A stretch of DNA of 44,688 bases, taken from contig JAHFUR010000035.1 in the NCBI GenBank assembly GCA_023264995.1, positions 1 through 44,688 on the forward strand. Reading direction: 5' to 3'. This document shows, piece after piece, positions 1-6,860 of the stretch. A program made the translations under genes and the position numbers. Numbering within the stretch: the first letter of the stretch is position 1; every line of letters begins with the position of its first letter. The notes under the pieces are model-generated. The model saw only the letters and a program-made list of their open reading frames with translations, had not been told where the DNA came from and did no database searches. The stretch is from Acidimicrobiia bacterium (GTDB lineage: Bacteria > Actinomycetota > Acidimicrobiia > Acidimicrobiales > AC-14).

Positions 1-488
1 AAGTCCGGTCCGGGTAACCGCCAGGGGGCCCGGTAGCAGGCTGGCGGCTCGGTCTGGAAACGGGCCGGGTCGAAGCCCAGCGTCAGAAGCCCTTGAAGGG
101 GGAGCGACCGAGCGGTCCGTAGCGTCAGCGAAGCCTGGCGCGCCGTGAACGTGCCCGGAAACGGGCCAAGGGAGAGCCGAGCCCCGTCCCTCAGGGCGAA
201 GGCCATGGAAGCGGTGAAGACCCTGGATCACAGCCGCGAAGAACTCCCCGGCGTAGAGGGCTCGGAACGTTCGGAAGGTGACGACGGGAACTGTGGAGGC
301 CCTCGCTGGCCCGACGGCTGCGGAAGCCCGTCGGCGCGTGGCGCCCTATAACCCGAGAGGGGAAGTGGGCGACCTGCCAGCAGGGCGTCGGAGGCGGCCG
401 TAGTACCGCTCGAGCCGGACGGACAACACAACCGCCGGTGATGGGAAGGGCCGCTGCTTCGTCCATGCGTGCGTGAGAGGAGTGGCCG

Positions 489-1238
489 GTGAGTGCCCTC
501 GTGGCTAGTCCCACCCCCGGCGCCGAGGATGACCTCGACGCGGTCCGTGCCTTGCAGCGTGCGCTCTACCGGGCGGCCAAGGCCGATCCCGGGCGACGGT
601 TCCACGCGCTCTACGACAAGGTCCACCGCAGGGACGTCTTGGAGCGGGCGTGGGGGCAGGTGCGCCGCAATGCCGGCGCACCGGGCATCGACCAGGTCAC
701 CATCACCGACGTCGTCGAGCACTACGGGGTTGACCGTCTGCTCGACGAGCTGGCCACGGAACTACGGGAAGGGAGGTTCAAGCCGCTCCCGGCCCGGCGG
801 GTCTACATACCCAAGCCCGGCCGGGACGAGCTGAGACCGCTCTCGATCCCCGCGATCCGCGACCGGGTTGTGCAGGCCGCCGTGAAGATCGTCCTTGAGC
901 CGGTCTTCGAGGCGGACATGCTGCCGTGCAGCTTCGGGTTCCGGCCCAAGCGGGCAGCACACGACGCCCTGCAGGTCGTCATCGACGAGTCCTTCGGGGG
1001 CAGGCGTTGGGTGGTGGAGACGGACATCGCCTCAGCTCGGGAGTTCGACAAGATCAGGAAGTACGCCCTCATGCGAGTCGCGCTGTTCGTCGCCAAGCGG
1101 CACAAGCGCGGCCGGGCGTGGGGGTTCGCGCTGCTGTACCGGTCCCCGGACAGCCTCGGCCTGATCTCCCTGAATGGCACCGTCGTCGCCCCCAGGCCCA
1201 ACCGGCCCTGGCGGGCAACGGCCGAACACCGCAGGTGA
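489..1238 (+). pseudogene. Internally deleted group II intron reverse transcriptase/maturase
   Basis: The 249-residue frame starts at a GTG with a GAGAGGAG ribosome site 5-6 nt upstream. The N-terminal ~175 residues match the RT start of LtrA-like proteins: GAPGIDQV, then YIPKPGRDELRPLSIP, then the SFGFRPKRAAHDAL block and the first catalytic Asp in ETDIAS. After residue ~178 the sequence jumps to what looks like a maturase C-terminal tail (ALMRVALFVAKRHKRGR, SLGLISLNGTVVAPRP). The middle, which should hold the YxDD box, thumb and most of the maturase domain, is missing, and the frame stays open. Intact family members are usually over 400 residues. Polymerase activity should be absent. I treat it as a decayed gene. 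Confidence 0.85.
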
Positions 1239-1249
1239 AGGGCGTCGGT

Positions 1250-1282
1250 GAGCCGGGTGCGGGAGAACCGCACGCCCGGTTC
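1250..1282 (+). ncRNA. Group II intron domain V hairpin
   Basis: The 33-nt segment begins GAGC, giving the AGC catalytic triad, and folds as a long stem capped by a GAGA tetraloop of the GNRA type. GAGCCGGG pairs with CCCGGTTC at the base and TGCGG with CCGCA near the loop, with a small bulge between. It lies 11 nt after the stop codon of the RT remnant, as expected for domain V. Confidence 0.8.
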
Positions 1283-1434
1283 GATGGGGGGGAGCTGGAG
1301 AAGGAGCCGCTACGGCAGCCGATCCGGCAGCCCTCGGGAAACCGAGGGGCATGAGCCCGGCCTCGCCTACGGCAGCAACCTCGCCAGCTCCCCACCCGAC
1401 CATCCTCGAGAGCCTCTTCCAGGGCAGGCGCCTC

Positions 1435-2535
1435 CTAGGGTGTGGCAAGCGGCGTCCCGCGTGCCCCTGGACTATCCGGGTGGAGCCGCCTGATACGCCA
1501 ACGTCGCACGGCGACGATGGCCGCGACGTTGAGGATGATGGCGCCGCCCACAACGGCAAGGTTCATGGGTGCCCACGATGACGAGCCGACCGGGACGGCA
1601 TCCGGGACAGCATTCGGGACAGGACCGGATAGGTGTTCGGCCACGTCGACGGCCAGGGGGTACGCGGCGGTGTAGGAGATCGTCACCAGGCCGTTGCCGG
1701 TGCCCACCCCGGCGGTGTTGACCGGGCTGGTACCGGCGTTGTAGGAGCCGCCGCCCCCGCCGCCAAAGCCGCCGCCGTTGGTCCCGCCGCCGCCCCCGCC
1801 GCTGTAGCCGCCCCCGCCCGCGCCCACACCTTGGGCGGCACCCCCGCCGCCGCCGAAGCCGCCGTTGCCATTGTTGGAATCCGCGCCGCTGCCGCCGGCC
1901 GCCCCGGCGTCGATGGCCTGGCCCCCGACACCGGCCACCGAGCCGCCGATGAAGTGGCTACTGCCGCCCGCGCTGAAGGTGCCTCCACCCCCAGCAGCAG
2001 AACCACCCGAAACGGTACCCGCCCCGCCGCCGTTCCCACCGGTGCCGCCGGCCCCGCCGGAGCCGCCACCGCCGGCCGTCCCAGCGGTGAGGAGCGACGC
2101 GTCCGAGCCGGTGACGACTAGGCCGGCGCCGCCGCCACCGCCGGCGGCGACCAGCAGGCTGGAACCGTCCAGAGCGGCAAAGCCGTTGCCCCGCCACACG
2201 AACGACCCGCCGCCTCCACCACCAGCAATAGCTCCAGTCCCGCCCACCACGACGCTGAGGGTCTCGCCGGGCGTCACCGAGAACTGGCCCTGGATGGAGG
2301 CCCCCCGTCCTCCCGGGAGGGTACTAATGAGGTTGCTGCTGCCCCCCTGTGCCCCCACAGCGGTGATGGTCACCGACATGACACCCGCCGGCACGGTGAA
2401 GGTCTGGAGCGAACCGCTAAAGGCGAACGGCTGCGTCACCGCGGCCGCCGGTCCGGCTCGTGCCACGACGAGCCCCACCACCACCACGACCATTGTGATG
2501 ACCCGCCGCCCGCATACGGACCCGCTCATTCGCAT
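1435..2535 (-). CDS. Glycine-rich secreted/cell-surface protein with C-terminal membrane anchor
   Basis: The protein has a signal peptide with a run of valines ending near AGPAAA. A short beta-type segment follows (FTVPAGVMSVTITAVGAQGG), then about 190 residues made largely of Gly, Ala and Ser with many GGGGG runs, a short linker, and a hydrophobic helix (NLAVVGGAIILNVAAIVAV) before a basic tail. The opening segment resembles the start of bacterial Gly_rich surface repeats. I chose the ATG at 2535 because a GGTGGGG-like ribosome site lies just upstream; the ATG at 2529 is also possible. It sits between the intron remnant and the TA island with no operon partner. Function is unknown; a surface or adhesin role is inferred. 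Confidence 0.7.
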   Translation of the reverse strand: MRMSGSVCGRRVITMVVVVVGLVVARAGPAAAVTQPFAFSGSLQTFTVPAGVMSVTITAVGAQGGSSNLISTLPGGRGASIQGQFSVTPGETLSVVVGGTGAIAGGGGGGSFVWRGNGFAALDGSSLLVAAGGGGGAGLVVTGSDASLLTAGTAGGGGSGGAGGTGGNGGGAGTVSGGSAAGGGGTFSAGGSSHFIGGSVAGVGGQAIDAGAAGGSGADSNNGNGGFGGGGGAAQGVGAGGGGYSGGGGGGTNGGGFGGGGGGSYNAGTSPVNTAGVGTGNGLVTISYTAAYPLAVDVAEHLSGPVPNAVPDAVPVGSSSWAPMNLAVVGGAIILNVAAIVAVRRWRIRRLHPDSPGARGTPLATP

Positions 2536-3178
2536 ACAGCCCCCACCGCCCCCACGTTGGCCGCGCAATGCCCCGTCGGCGACACCTTACGCCCGGCGGC
2601 TCCGCGCGTGCGACGCCGTCAATCGACGGCATCGTCCGGGCCATCGGGACCCTCGTCGTGGGTCCGTGGCTGATTCTTCAGCATCGCTTCAGAGGGAACA
2701 GTGGGGAGGGCTGGGGCGCTGGCCGGCACCGGTGGTCAACCCACGCAAGATGCGGAACGGGTGTGCCGGCCGTTCCATACCCACTGACCGAACGGCGACG
2801 CCGTCTACGGGAGGGTCGTCCGCCAGCGCCGCCGAGCCACCAGGCTGTCCGGCCCTGACCCGCGTGCCTGCTCTGCCTCGCGCCCGGTACCGGTCCGAGC
2901 CGAGCCATATCGCCGCGCCCTCGTCCGGTCTGCTGGTACCGGGGCCAGCGCTCATAGCCCGGTCTGTGACGGGGGTCGCTGCACGCGCGCTGCGGGCACG
3001 CGGTGCGGGGGGAAAGGACGACAAATTGTCCTGCGCAGCCACTGTCACTTTCCCTGCGCTCCACACGATGTGGTTGTCATGCGCAGGCGGAATGTCAGCG
3101 GGAACGCAGCCGACGTGTCAGCGCCCAAGCGCAGGACGATGTCAGCACCGCTACGCAGGGAGCTGACAGCGCGTCGTT
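2536..3178. other. Intergenic stretch without a convincing gene
   Basis: Open frames on both strands here are Pro/Arg/Ala-rich, lack ribosome sites and show no recognisable motif. The only structure seen is the small TGTCA-ended repeat element at 3043-3168. Confidence 0.5.
3043..3168 (+). mobile_element. Putative ~126 bp mini-element with TGTCA inverted ends
   Basis: The left end TGTCACTTTCCCTGCG (3043-3058) is matched in inverted orientation by 3154-3168, which reads TGTCAGCTCCCTGCG on the other strand. Inside, TGTCA-type units recur at 3075, 3093, 3116, 3140 and 3164; the last four are 23-24 bp apart and carry GCAG-type cores. Terminal inverted repeats plus subterminal tandem repeats suggest a miniature insertion element without a transposase. 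Relation to IS21-like ends is a guess. No target duplication was recognised. Confidence 0.5.
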
Positions 3179-3409
3179 CTATTGACGCAGCCCGGACGAT
3201 GCGGTGCTCGGCCCTGAGATCCAATGCAAGGGCGGACGATCGCCGATGGCAGGGCGAGCGATGCATTGCGATCTTGGCCGAACGAGCATCCACACCACTG
3301 AGGAGACGGCGAGAATTACGACCAAGATGAGGACGACCGTCAGCGCGCGTCGGCCGCTCGTTCTGTCGAGCCGAGCCAGCTCGTCGTCGCCGACCGCCGG
3401 ACCACGCAC
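3179..3409 (-). CDS. Small membrane protein, unknown function
   Basis: This 76-residue frame starts at GTG with AGGA 7 nt upstream. It has a short charged N-terminus (DDELARLDRTSGRR), one strong transmembrane helix (ALTVVLILVVILAVSSVVW), and a ~30-residue polar tail. The ribosome site and single helix support a real gene. No family was recognised, and composition in this region makes chance frames common. It lies immediately beyond the mini-element at 3043-3168 and has no partner. Confidence 0.35.
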   Translation of the reverse strand: MRGPAVGDDELARLDRTSGRRALTVVLILVVILAVSSVVWMLVRPRSQCIARPAIGDRPPLHWISGPSTASSGLRQ

Positions 3410-3631
3410 TGGGAAGTCCTACGCGTGCGGGGCATCCTCCGTGGACGGAACTCGCGGTTGTGCCAGCTTCTGGACTTGATCGGGCCTGAGCAGGACGGTC
3501 ACGTACATGACCGCTCGAGGCACGCTCAGGCGTCACACTGGGGTGTGCCCTCGACCCTGCTGCGACCGAGCAATTAGACGCGATTCGGTGCACTATCGCG
3601 GTCAACCAGCGGGATGATCCTCAACATGCGA

Positions 3632-3663
3632 TCTGCATGAAGATATGCTCTCTGCATGAAGAT
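3632..3663 (+). promoter_or_regulatory. Leaderless promoter and repeat operator of VapBC copy 1
   Basis: A -10 box TATGCT (3644-3649) lies exactly 6 nt before the antitoxin ATG, predicting a leaderless mRNA. The 13-mer TCTGCATGAAGAT occurs twice (3632-3644 and 3651-3663), flanking the -10 box and overlapping the start codon. This fits an autorepression operator for the ribbon-helix-helix antitoxin. The same arrangement is present in copy 2. Confidence 0.6.
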
Positions 3664-3883
3664 GGTACAGATCCGCAATGTTCCCGACGAAGTGCACCGA
3701 CGCCTCAAAGCACGCGCCGCAATGGAGGGCAAGTCGCTGTCGGAGCTTGCTCTGAGCGAGTTGACACGGGCCCTCGACCGCCCAAGCCGTCGGGAGCTCA
3801 TCGAGCGCGTGCAGGCCCGCGAGAGCGCGGTGGTTGCCCGCTCCCCCGCCGATGCAGTCCGCGCAGAACGCGACGCTCGTTGA
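3656..3883 (+). CDS. VapB/FitA-like antitoxin, copy 1
   Basis: The 75-residue protein has an N-terminal ribbon-helix-helix domain (MVQIRNVPDEVHRRLKARAA, then GKSLSELALSELT) that should bind the operator as a dimer, and an Arg/Glu-rich C-terminal tail that should wrap the toxin. It overlaps the toxin start by 4 nt, as is usual for a translationally coupled TA pair. Its first 49 residues are identical to copy 2 (8713-8940). All six differences lie in residues 50-75, the toxin-binding half. The start ATG is set by the leaderless -10 box 6 nt upstream. Confidence 0.85.
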   Translation: MKMVQIRNVPDEVHRRLKARAAMEGKSLSELALSELTRALDRPSRRELIERVQARESAVVARSPADAVRAERDAR

Positions 3884-4275
3884 TCGTGCTCGACGCCTCG
3901 GCTGTCGTCGAGTGGCTCCTGGATCTCCCCCTCGCCAGCGAGGTGACGACCAGGATCTGCCCGGAAAGCGAGACCTTGCACGCTCCTCATCTCCTGTCCG
4001 TCGAGGTAACGCAGGTCGTGCGCCGTTACGTGGCGATCGGGGACCTGACACCCCAGCGTGGAGCGGAAGCCCTTACAGATCTCGCCGATCTGGATGTCGT
4101 TCACTATCCGCATGAGCCGCTCCTTCCGACGATTTGGCGTCTCCGGTCGAACCTGACCGCGTACGACGCGGCCTATGTCGCACTCGCCCTTGCCCTCGAC
4201 GCCCCGCTTGTCACTCTCGACCAGCGCATCGGGGCGGCACCCGGGCATGGCGCAAGCATCGACGTCATCCGGTAG
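3880..4275 (+). CDS. VapC-type PIN-domain toxin, copy 1
   Basis: This 131-residue PIN-domain ribonuclease starts at a TTG overlapping the antitoxin stop. The acidic metal-binding residues are visible: Asp5 in VLDASAVVE, Glu42 in SVEVTQVVRR, Asp96 in LTAYDAAYVA and Asp114 in VTLDQRI. VapC toxins cleave RNA, usually tRNA or rRNA, when free of antitoxin; the target here cannot be read from sequence. It differs from copy 2 at only three positions (W12C, S20R, T66A, reading copy 1 to copy 2). No catalytic residue is changed, so both copies should be functional. Confidence 0.9.
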   Translation: MIVLDASAVVEWLLDLPLASEVTTRICPESETLHAPHLLSVEVTQVVRRYVAIGDLTPQRGAEALTDLADLDVVHYPHEPLLPTIWRLRSNLTAYDAAYVALALALDAPLVTLDQRIGAAPGHGASIDVIR

Positions 4276-4362
4276 CGCTACTCGTCACGGGCTCAGTTGC
4301 GAAATGAGCCGGCTCCGCCTGGTGGCGGCGGCCGGCACTGCGGGCCGGGTGCAGGTCGGCCA

Positions 4363-4494
4363 CTGTCATTTGCGTGACGCTGGCACTGTCATTCTCCTGT
4401 CGCTCGACACGTTTGTAGGACGACACGAAAATGTCGGTGGAAGCGACACGTCTTGTCAGGGGCGACGAAACGGGCGTGCCAGTGGAAACGACAC
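4363..4494 (+). mobile_element. Putative ~132 bp mini-element with TGTC ends and double repeats at each end
   Basis: The left side has two units starting CACTGTCATT (4361 and 4384, period 23 bp). The right side has two inverted 18-mers, TGTCGGTGGAAGCGACAC (4432-4449) and TGCCAGTGGAAACGACAC (4477-4494), 45 bp apart. Reading inward, both ends start TGTC followed by A or G and TT. Two binding-site repeats per end recall IS21-family termini, but no transposase is present. I infer a deletion derivative. It separates VapBC copy 1 from the next TA pair. Confidence 0.5.
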
Positions 4495-4562
4495 CTGGCC
4501 GGCGACGTACATCCGCGTGAACGCGTCCAAGAAGGTGAGGGCGGAGAGGCTTTTCGGTAGAT

Positions 4563-4883
4563 CTACAACAGGCCCAGGATAAGAGCGAGGGCGTCGTCGA
4601 CGGAGCGCAGCTCCCCGGCGTCTAGCCGCCCGGCAGATCGACCGAGTCGTTGCGGGTCGACGACGGTCATCTGTTCGACGAGGACCCGCGTTTCGTGGCC
4701 GTCGAGCATAACCGTGGGCCGGAAACTCGCCGGGCGGGCCCCGGTGGAGGTGGGCGCGACAAGGGTGGTCGAAAGACCTAGGAACTCGTCAGCTTGCACG
4801 ATCACGGCATAGCGGGCTCCGCGCTGCTCGTGCCCAAGTGTGCCTCGTGGAGCGGGCAGATGGAACACCTCCCCCCGAACCAT
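4563..4883 (-). CDS. MazF/PemK-type endoribonuclease toxin
   Basis: The 106-residue protein follows the MazF/PemK pattern: RGEVFHLP at the N-terminus, RGARYAVIVQADEF, then LSTTLVAPTSTGARPASFRP and a RVLVEQMTVVDPQRLG block, ending in a helix. The family cleaves single-stranded RNA; R28 and the STG segment lie where active-site residues are expected. It starts 3 nt after the stop of its antitoxin on the same strand, so the pair is one operon. It is not a copy of the other MazF proteins in the window. Confidence 0.85.
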   Translation of the reverse strand: MVRGEVFHLPAPRGTLGHEQRGARYAVIVQADEFLGLSTTLVAPTSTGARPASFRPTVMLDGHETRVLVEQMTVVDPQRLGRSAGRLDAGELRSVDDALALILGLL

Positions 4884-4886
4884 CTG

Positions 4887-5132
4887 TCAGGCCGGCAGGC
4901 CTGGCGCAAGCCCGGCCATCTGCTCGCGGATAATTCGCATCTCCTCGCGGTCGTCCTCGTCGACCGCAACACGACGCACTTCCTCACGGAGCGCAGAGCG
5001 GGCTCGTCGGCGCGCCGCAGCCTCCCGCAGCGCGGTACGTACTGCCTCCGAGTCGCTCATGCCGCTGGCCCGAACGACATCGAGTGCTGCCGCCGAGGCG
5101 TCATCGAGACGGACGTGCAGCGATCGGGCCAT
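4887..5132 (-). CDS. Ribbon-helix-helix antitoxin for the adjacent MazF-type toxin
   Basis: The protein begins MARSLHVRLDDASAAALDVV, an RHH DNA-binding strand and helix. A second helix follows (SDSEAVRTALREAAARRR), then a charged tail expected to mask the toxin. I chose the ATG at 5132. The upstream ATG at 5150 falls inside the palindromic operator, and a -10 box TACGAT lies 8 nt before 5132, implying a leaderless transcript. It is about 81 residues, normal for MazE/RHH antitoxins. Confidence 0.75.
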   Translation of the reverse strand: MARSLHVRLDDASAAALDVVRASGMSDSEAVRTALREAAARRRARSALREEVRRVAVDEDDREEMRIIREQMAGLAPGLPA

Positions 5133-5161
5133 GCCGGACGATCGTAGCATGAATCATGCTA
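5133..5161 (-). promoter_or_regulatory. Operator palindrome and leaderless promoter of the antitoxin at 4887-5132
   Basis: TAGCATGAATCATGCTA (5145-5161) is a perfect 8-bp-arm palindrome around a single central base. On the minus strand it runs into the -10 box TACGAT, 8 nt before the antitoxin ATG. An autorepressor dimer bound here would block transcription. Confidence 0.65.
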
Positions 5162-5188
5162 CAGGTGCGACGGGAACGGTTCGCCCAC

Positions 5189-5247
5189 CACTGTCATTCC
5201 CCTGACGCCACCACTGTCAATTTCCTGTCGCTCTACATTCGTTGTAC
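5189..5247 (+). repeat. Solo dimeric TGTCA element between TA modules
   Basis: Two units begin CACTGTCA at 5189 and 5212, exactly 23 bp apart, each followed by a C/T-rich core ending CTGACG or CTGTCG. A short imperfect palindrome (TACATTCGTTGTA) follows. It has the same order and orientation as the left side of the element at 4363, but no inverted right end was found nearby. Confidence 0.6.
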
Positions 5248-5269
5248 CTACCGGGTCGGCTACCGACCG

Positions 5270-5286
5270 TCCTACTTATAGTAGGA
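5270..5286 (+). promoter_or_regulatory. Operator/promoter of the antitoxin at 5295
   Basis: TCCTACT and AGTAGGA form inverted arms around TAT (5270-5286). The -10 box TATAGT (5277-5282) lies inside the palindrome, so antitoxin binding would occlude it. The predicted transcript start is near 5289, just before the ATG at 5295. Confidence 0.6.
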
Positions 5287-5294
5287 TGACCAGT

Positions 5295-5564
5295 ATGTCG
5301 AAAACCAAGGCGTCGGTGTCGCTCGATCCAGCGAAGGTCGCTCAGGCACGGGAGCTTCTCGGCGGCGCGACCTTGTCGGAGGTCATCGACATCGCCCTCG
5401 GGCGGCTCATTGTCGGCGAGCTTGAACGACGACACGTCGCTGGCTACGTGCGTCAACCGCCCGACCACGATGAGGTTGCCTGGGCCGAGGTCGAGCGCGA
5501 CCCGAGCGGGATCTCAGACGACGTGGACTGGGCGGGTCTGTACGGCGTCTCCCGCCCGACATGA
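5295..5564 (+). CDS. Antitoxin of a MazF-type pair
   Basis: The protein starts MSKTKASVSLDPAKVAQARE and continues LLGGATLSEVIDIALGRLI, a ribbon-helix-helix-like DNA-binding start. An acidic C-terminal tail (DEVAWAEVERDPSGISDDVD) is suited to neutralising a basic toxin. An in-frame ATG at 5286 would add MTS, but it lies in the operator, and the -10 box suggests transcription begins near 5289; I therefore prefer 5295. The gene overlaps the toxin by 4 nt (ATGA). Confidence 0.75.
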   Translation: MSKTKASVSLDPAKVAQARELLGGATLSEVIDIALGRLIVGELERRHVAGYVRQPPDHDEVAWAEVERDPSGISDDVDWAGLYGVSRPT

Positions 5565-5884
5565 GCCCGCTTTCCCCCCAGTGTGGCGAGGTGTGGCTTG
5601 CGGATCTGCCCGGCGACAAGATCCGTCCGATCGTGGTGATGACTCGCGGAACCGTTATCCGGTACCTGCACTCAGTCGTCGCCGCCCCGATCACGTCGAC
5701 GGTCCGAGGGATTCCCAGCGAGGTTGCTCTGACCGTGGACGACGGGCTCCTCCATGCGTCGGTTGCCAACTTCGACAACCTGCAACTCGTGTCCCGATCT
5801 CGACTACTTCGCCGCATCGGTGTCCTATCCGATGCGAAGCTTGCTGAAGCGTGCCGTGCGCTGCGTTTCGCCGTGGCCTGCTGA
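5561..5884 (+). CDS. MazF/PemK-type endoribonuclease toxin
   Basis: The 107-residue protein carries the MazF order: CGEVWLADLPGDKIRPIVVM, then HSVVAAPITSTVRGIPSEV, then SVANFDNLQLVSRSRL and a final helix. The Arg in KIRPIVV and the ITST loop are the family's usual active-site positions. It is translationally coupled to the upstream antitoxin. It is shorter and differently sequenced than the MazF proteins at 4563 and 11231, so the three modules are not recent copies of one another. Confidence 0.88.
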   Translation: MSPLSPQCGEVWLADLPGDKIRPIVVMTRGTVIRYLHSVVAAPITSTVRGIPSEVALTVDDGLLHASVANFDNLQLVSRSRLLRRIGVLSDAKLAEACRALRFAVAC

Positions 5885-5911
5885 GCTGCCCTCCCGTCGG
5901 CGCCGCCAGAC

Positions 5912-5955
5912 GGTCAATTTCCCGCCGCATCCACTGTCACTTCACACGTTCGTGT
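5912..5955 (+). repeat. Solo dimeric TGTCA element after the 5295-5884 TA module
   Basis: A decayed GGTCAATTTCCCGCCGC unit and a CACTGTCACTTC unit have their TCA cores exactly 23 bp apart (5914 and 5937). They are followed by the perfect palindrome ACACGTTCGTGT. Orientation matches the other elements, and no right end was found. Confidence 0.5.
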
Positions 5956-6102
5956 AAGGGCCCGCCGCCGAGCCCCGGGGACGGTCGGGGTCGCCCTTCG
6001 GCAACAAGCGCCTCCCGGGGTGGCCTGAGTTCAACGCGGTTTGGAGGCCCGACCTCCACGGGTAGCTCCGTCGGCAACGACTCACAACCAGGAGGCCGCC
6101 CA

Positions 6103-6672
6103 ATGGATGCGACCCTGCTGTTGACCGCTGACCACAACCGAGTCCGGGGCCTGTTCACCCGCTTCCGTTCCGCCAAGGAGAACGACGACAAGGCCGGGAT
6201 GACGACGCTCGCGGCAACGATCCTCGAGGAGCTCGACATCCACACCCGGATCGAGGAGCAGATCTTCTACCCAGCCGTCAAGGCGGCCGACAGCGATCTC
6301 GGCGAGGAGGTGGCCGAGGGCCTGCAGGAGCACCACGTCGTGAAGACCCTTGCGGCTGAGATCGAGGCCCTCGCCCCCGGCGAGGAGGAGTGGGCGGCGA
6401 AGCTGACCGTCGTCACCGAGATGGTCGAGCACCACGCCGAAGAGGAGGAGCAGGAGATGTTCCCCAAGGTGCGCAACCTCTTCGACGTCGACGCGCTGGC
6501 CCAGCTCGGCGACCAGATGGAAGCGATGAAAGCCGAGTTGGGCGCGCCCACGGTGCAGGACAAGGAGGCGTTCACCACCGAGCGGCTCAAGCAGCTCGCC
6601 ACCGCGCAGGAGATCCCCGGTCGCTCAAGCATGAACCGCGAGGAGCTGCTGGCCACGGTCGCGCCCAGCTGA
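6103..6672 (+). CDS. Hemerythrin-like HHE-domain protein
   Basis: The 189-residue protein has an N-terminal four-helix hemerythrin HHE domain. The expected iron ligands are visible: His in TADHNRVRG, His and Glu in DIHTRIEEQIFYP, His in QEHHVV, and His/Glu in VEHHAEEEEQEMFP. These proteins bind a di-iron centre and are linked to oxygen, nitric oxide or oxidative-stress sensing. The last ~45 residues resemble a short helix-loop-helix tail (TERLKQLATAQEIPGRSSMN then REELLATVAP). Start is the ATG at 6103 with AGGAGG 7 nt upstream; an upstream extension of the frame to 5851 runs through repeat DNA and is rejected. Confidence 0.88.
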   Translation: MDATLLLTADHNRVRGLFTRFRSAKENDDKAGMTTLAATILEELDIHTRIEEQIFYPAVKAADSDLGEEVAEGLQEHHVVKTLAAEIEALAPGEEEWAAKLTVVTEMVEHHAEEEEQEMFPKVRNLFDVDALAQLGDQMEAMKAELGAPTVQDKEAFTTERLKQLATAQEIPGRSSMNREELLATVAPS

Positions 6673-6683
6673 GAGGGCCTGCC

Positions 6684-6791
6684 GTCAAGAAGCCCAAGAC
6701 CTACGAGGCGCTGAAGGACAAGGGTATGTCCAAGCAGCGGGCGGCGAAGATCTCCAACGCCCAGGCGAACAAGGAGCACGCCAAGAAGTAG
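6684..6791 (+). pseudogene. Small DUF7218-like protein lacking a start codon
   Basis: The 35 codons encode VKKPKTYEALKDKG then MSKQRAAKISNAQANK, a pattern I recognise from short conserved basic proteins (probably DUF7218-like). The frame is open but has no ATG, GTG or TTG where the protein should begin. The codon at the natural start is GTC, with an AGGG site at the right distance, so one base change from GTG would explain it. The only later in-frame start, the ATG at 6726, cuts into the conserved core. Alternatives are a CTG start at 6669 or a sequence error. It lies 12 nt after the hemerythrin-like gene. Confidence 0.45.
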
Positions 6792-6860
6792 GACTCCTGG
6801 GCGTGGCGCCCGCGTGCTCCCGTCCCGTCGCAGCCCCGTGGGGCATGGCGGTTTCGCCGG

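Larger units (their letters stand above)
1..1352 (+). mobile_element. Degenerate group II intron, 3' part; 5' end lies before the window
   Basis: About 480 bases of structured non-coding sequence precede a reverse transcriptase/maturase reading frame, which is followed at once by a domain V hairpin (1250-1282). That order is the layout of a bacterial group II intron with its protein encoded in domain IV. No intron 5' end was recognised, so the element probably starts upstream of base 1. The 3' boundary is uncertain; 1352 is my estimate from the end of GC-rich hairpin sequence after domain V. The encoded protein has lost its catalytic centre, so the element cannot retrotranspose alone. Splicing with a maturase supplied in trans remains possible because domain V looks intact. 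Confidence 0.75.
3578..4293 (+). repeat. Copy 1 of a ~716 bp duplicated toxin-antitoxin segment
   Basis: The stretch from ACGCGATTC through CTCGTCACGGGCT is repeated almost base for base at 8634-9350. It covers the promoter, both genes of the VapBC pair and about 17 bp past the toxin stop. Similarity ends abruptly on both sides. The copies are in direct orientation and about 5.06 kb apart, so homologous recombination could delete the intervening DNA. Confidence 0.9.

Noticed and set aside
2678-3066. Two overlapping ~125-codon minus-strand frames
   Set aside because: Arg/Pro/Ala-rich with no domain or ribosome site, and they start inside the repeat element.
1865-3166. A 433-codon Pro-rich plus-strand frame
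   Set aside because: It is the antisense shadow of the glycine-rich gene followed by intergenic DNA.
3075-3168. Tandem repeats as a CRISPR array
   Set aside because: Units are 23-24 bp with no unique spacers between them and no cas genes are nearby.
5851-6102. N-terminal extension of the hemerythrin-like frame
   Set aside because: The AGGAGG site and the domain start both point to the ATG at 6103, and the extension reads through a repeat element.
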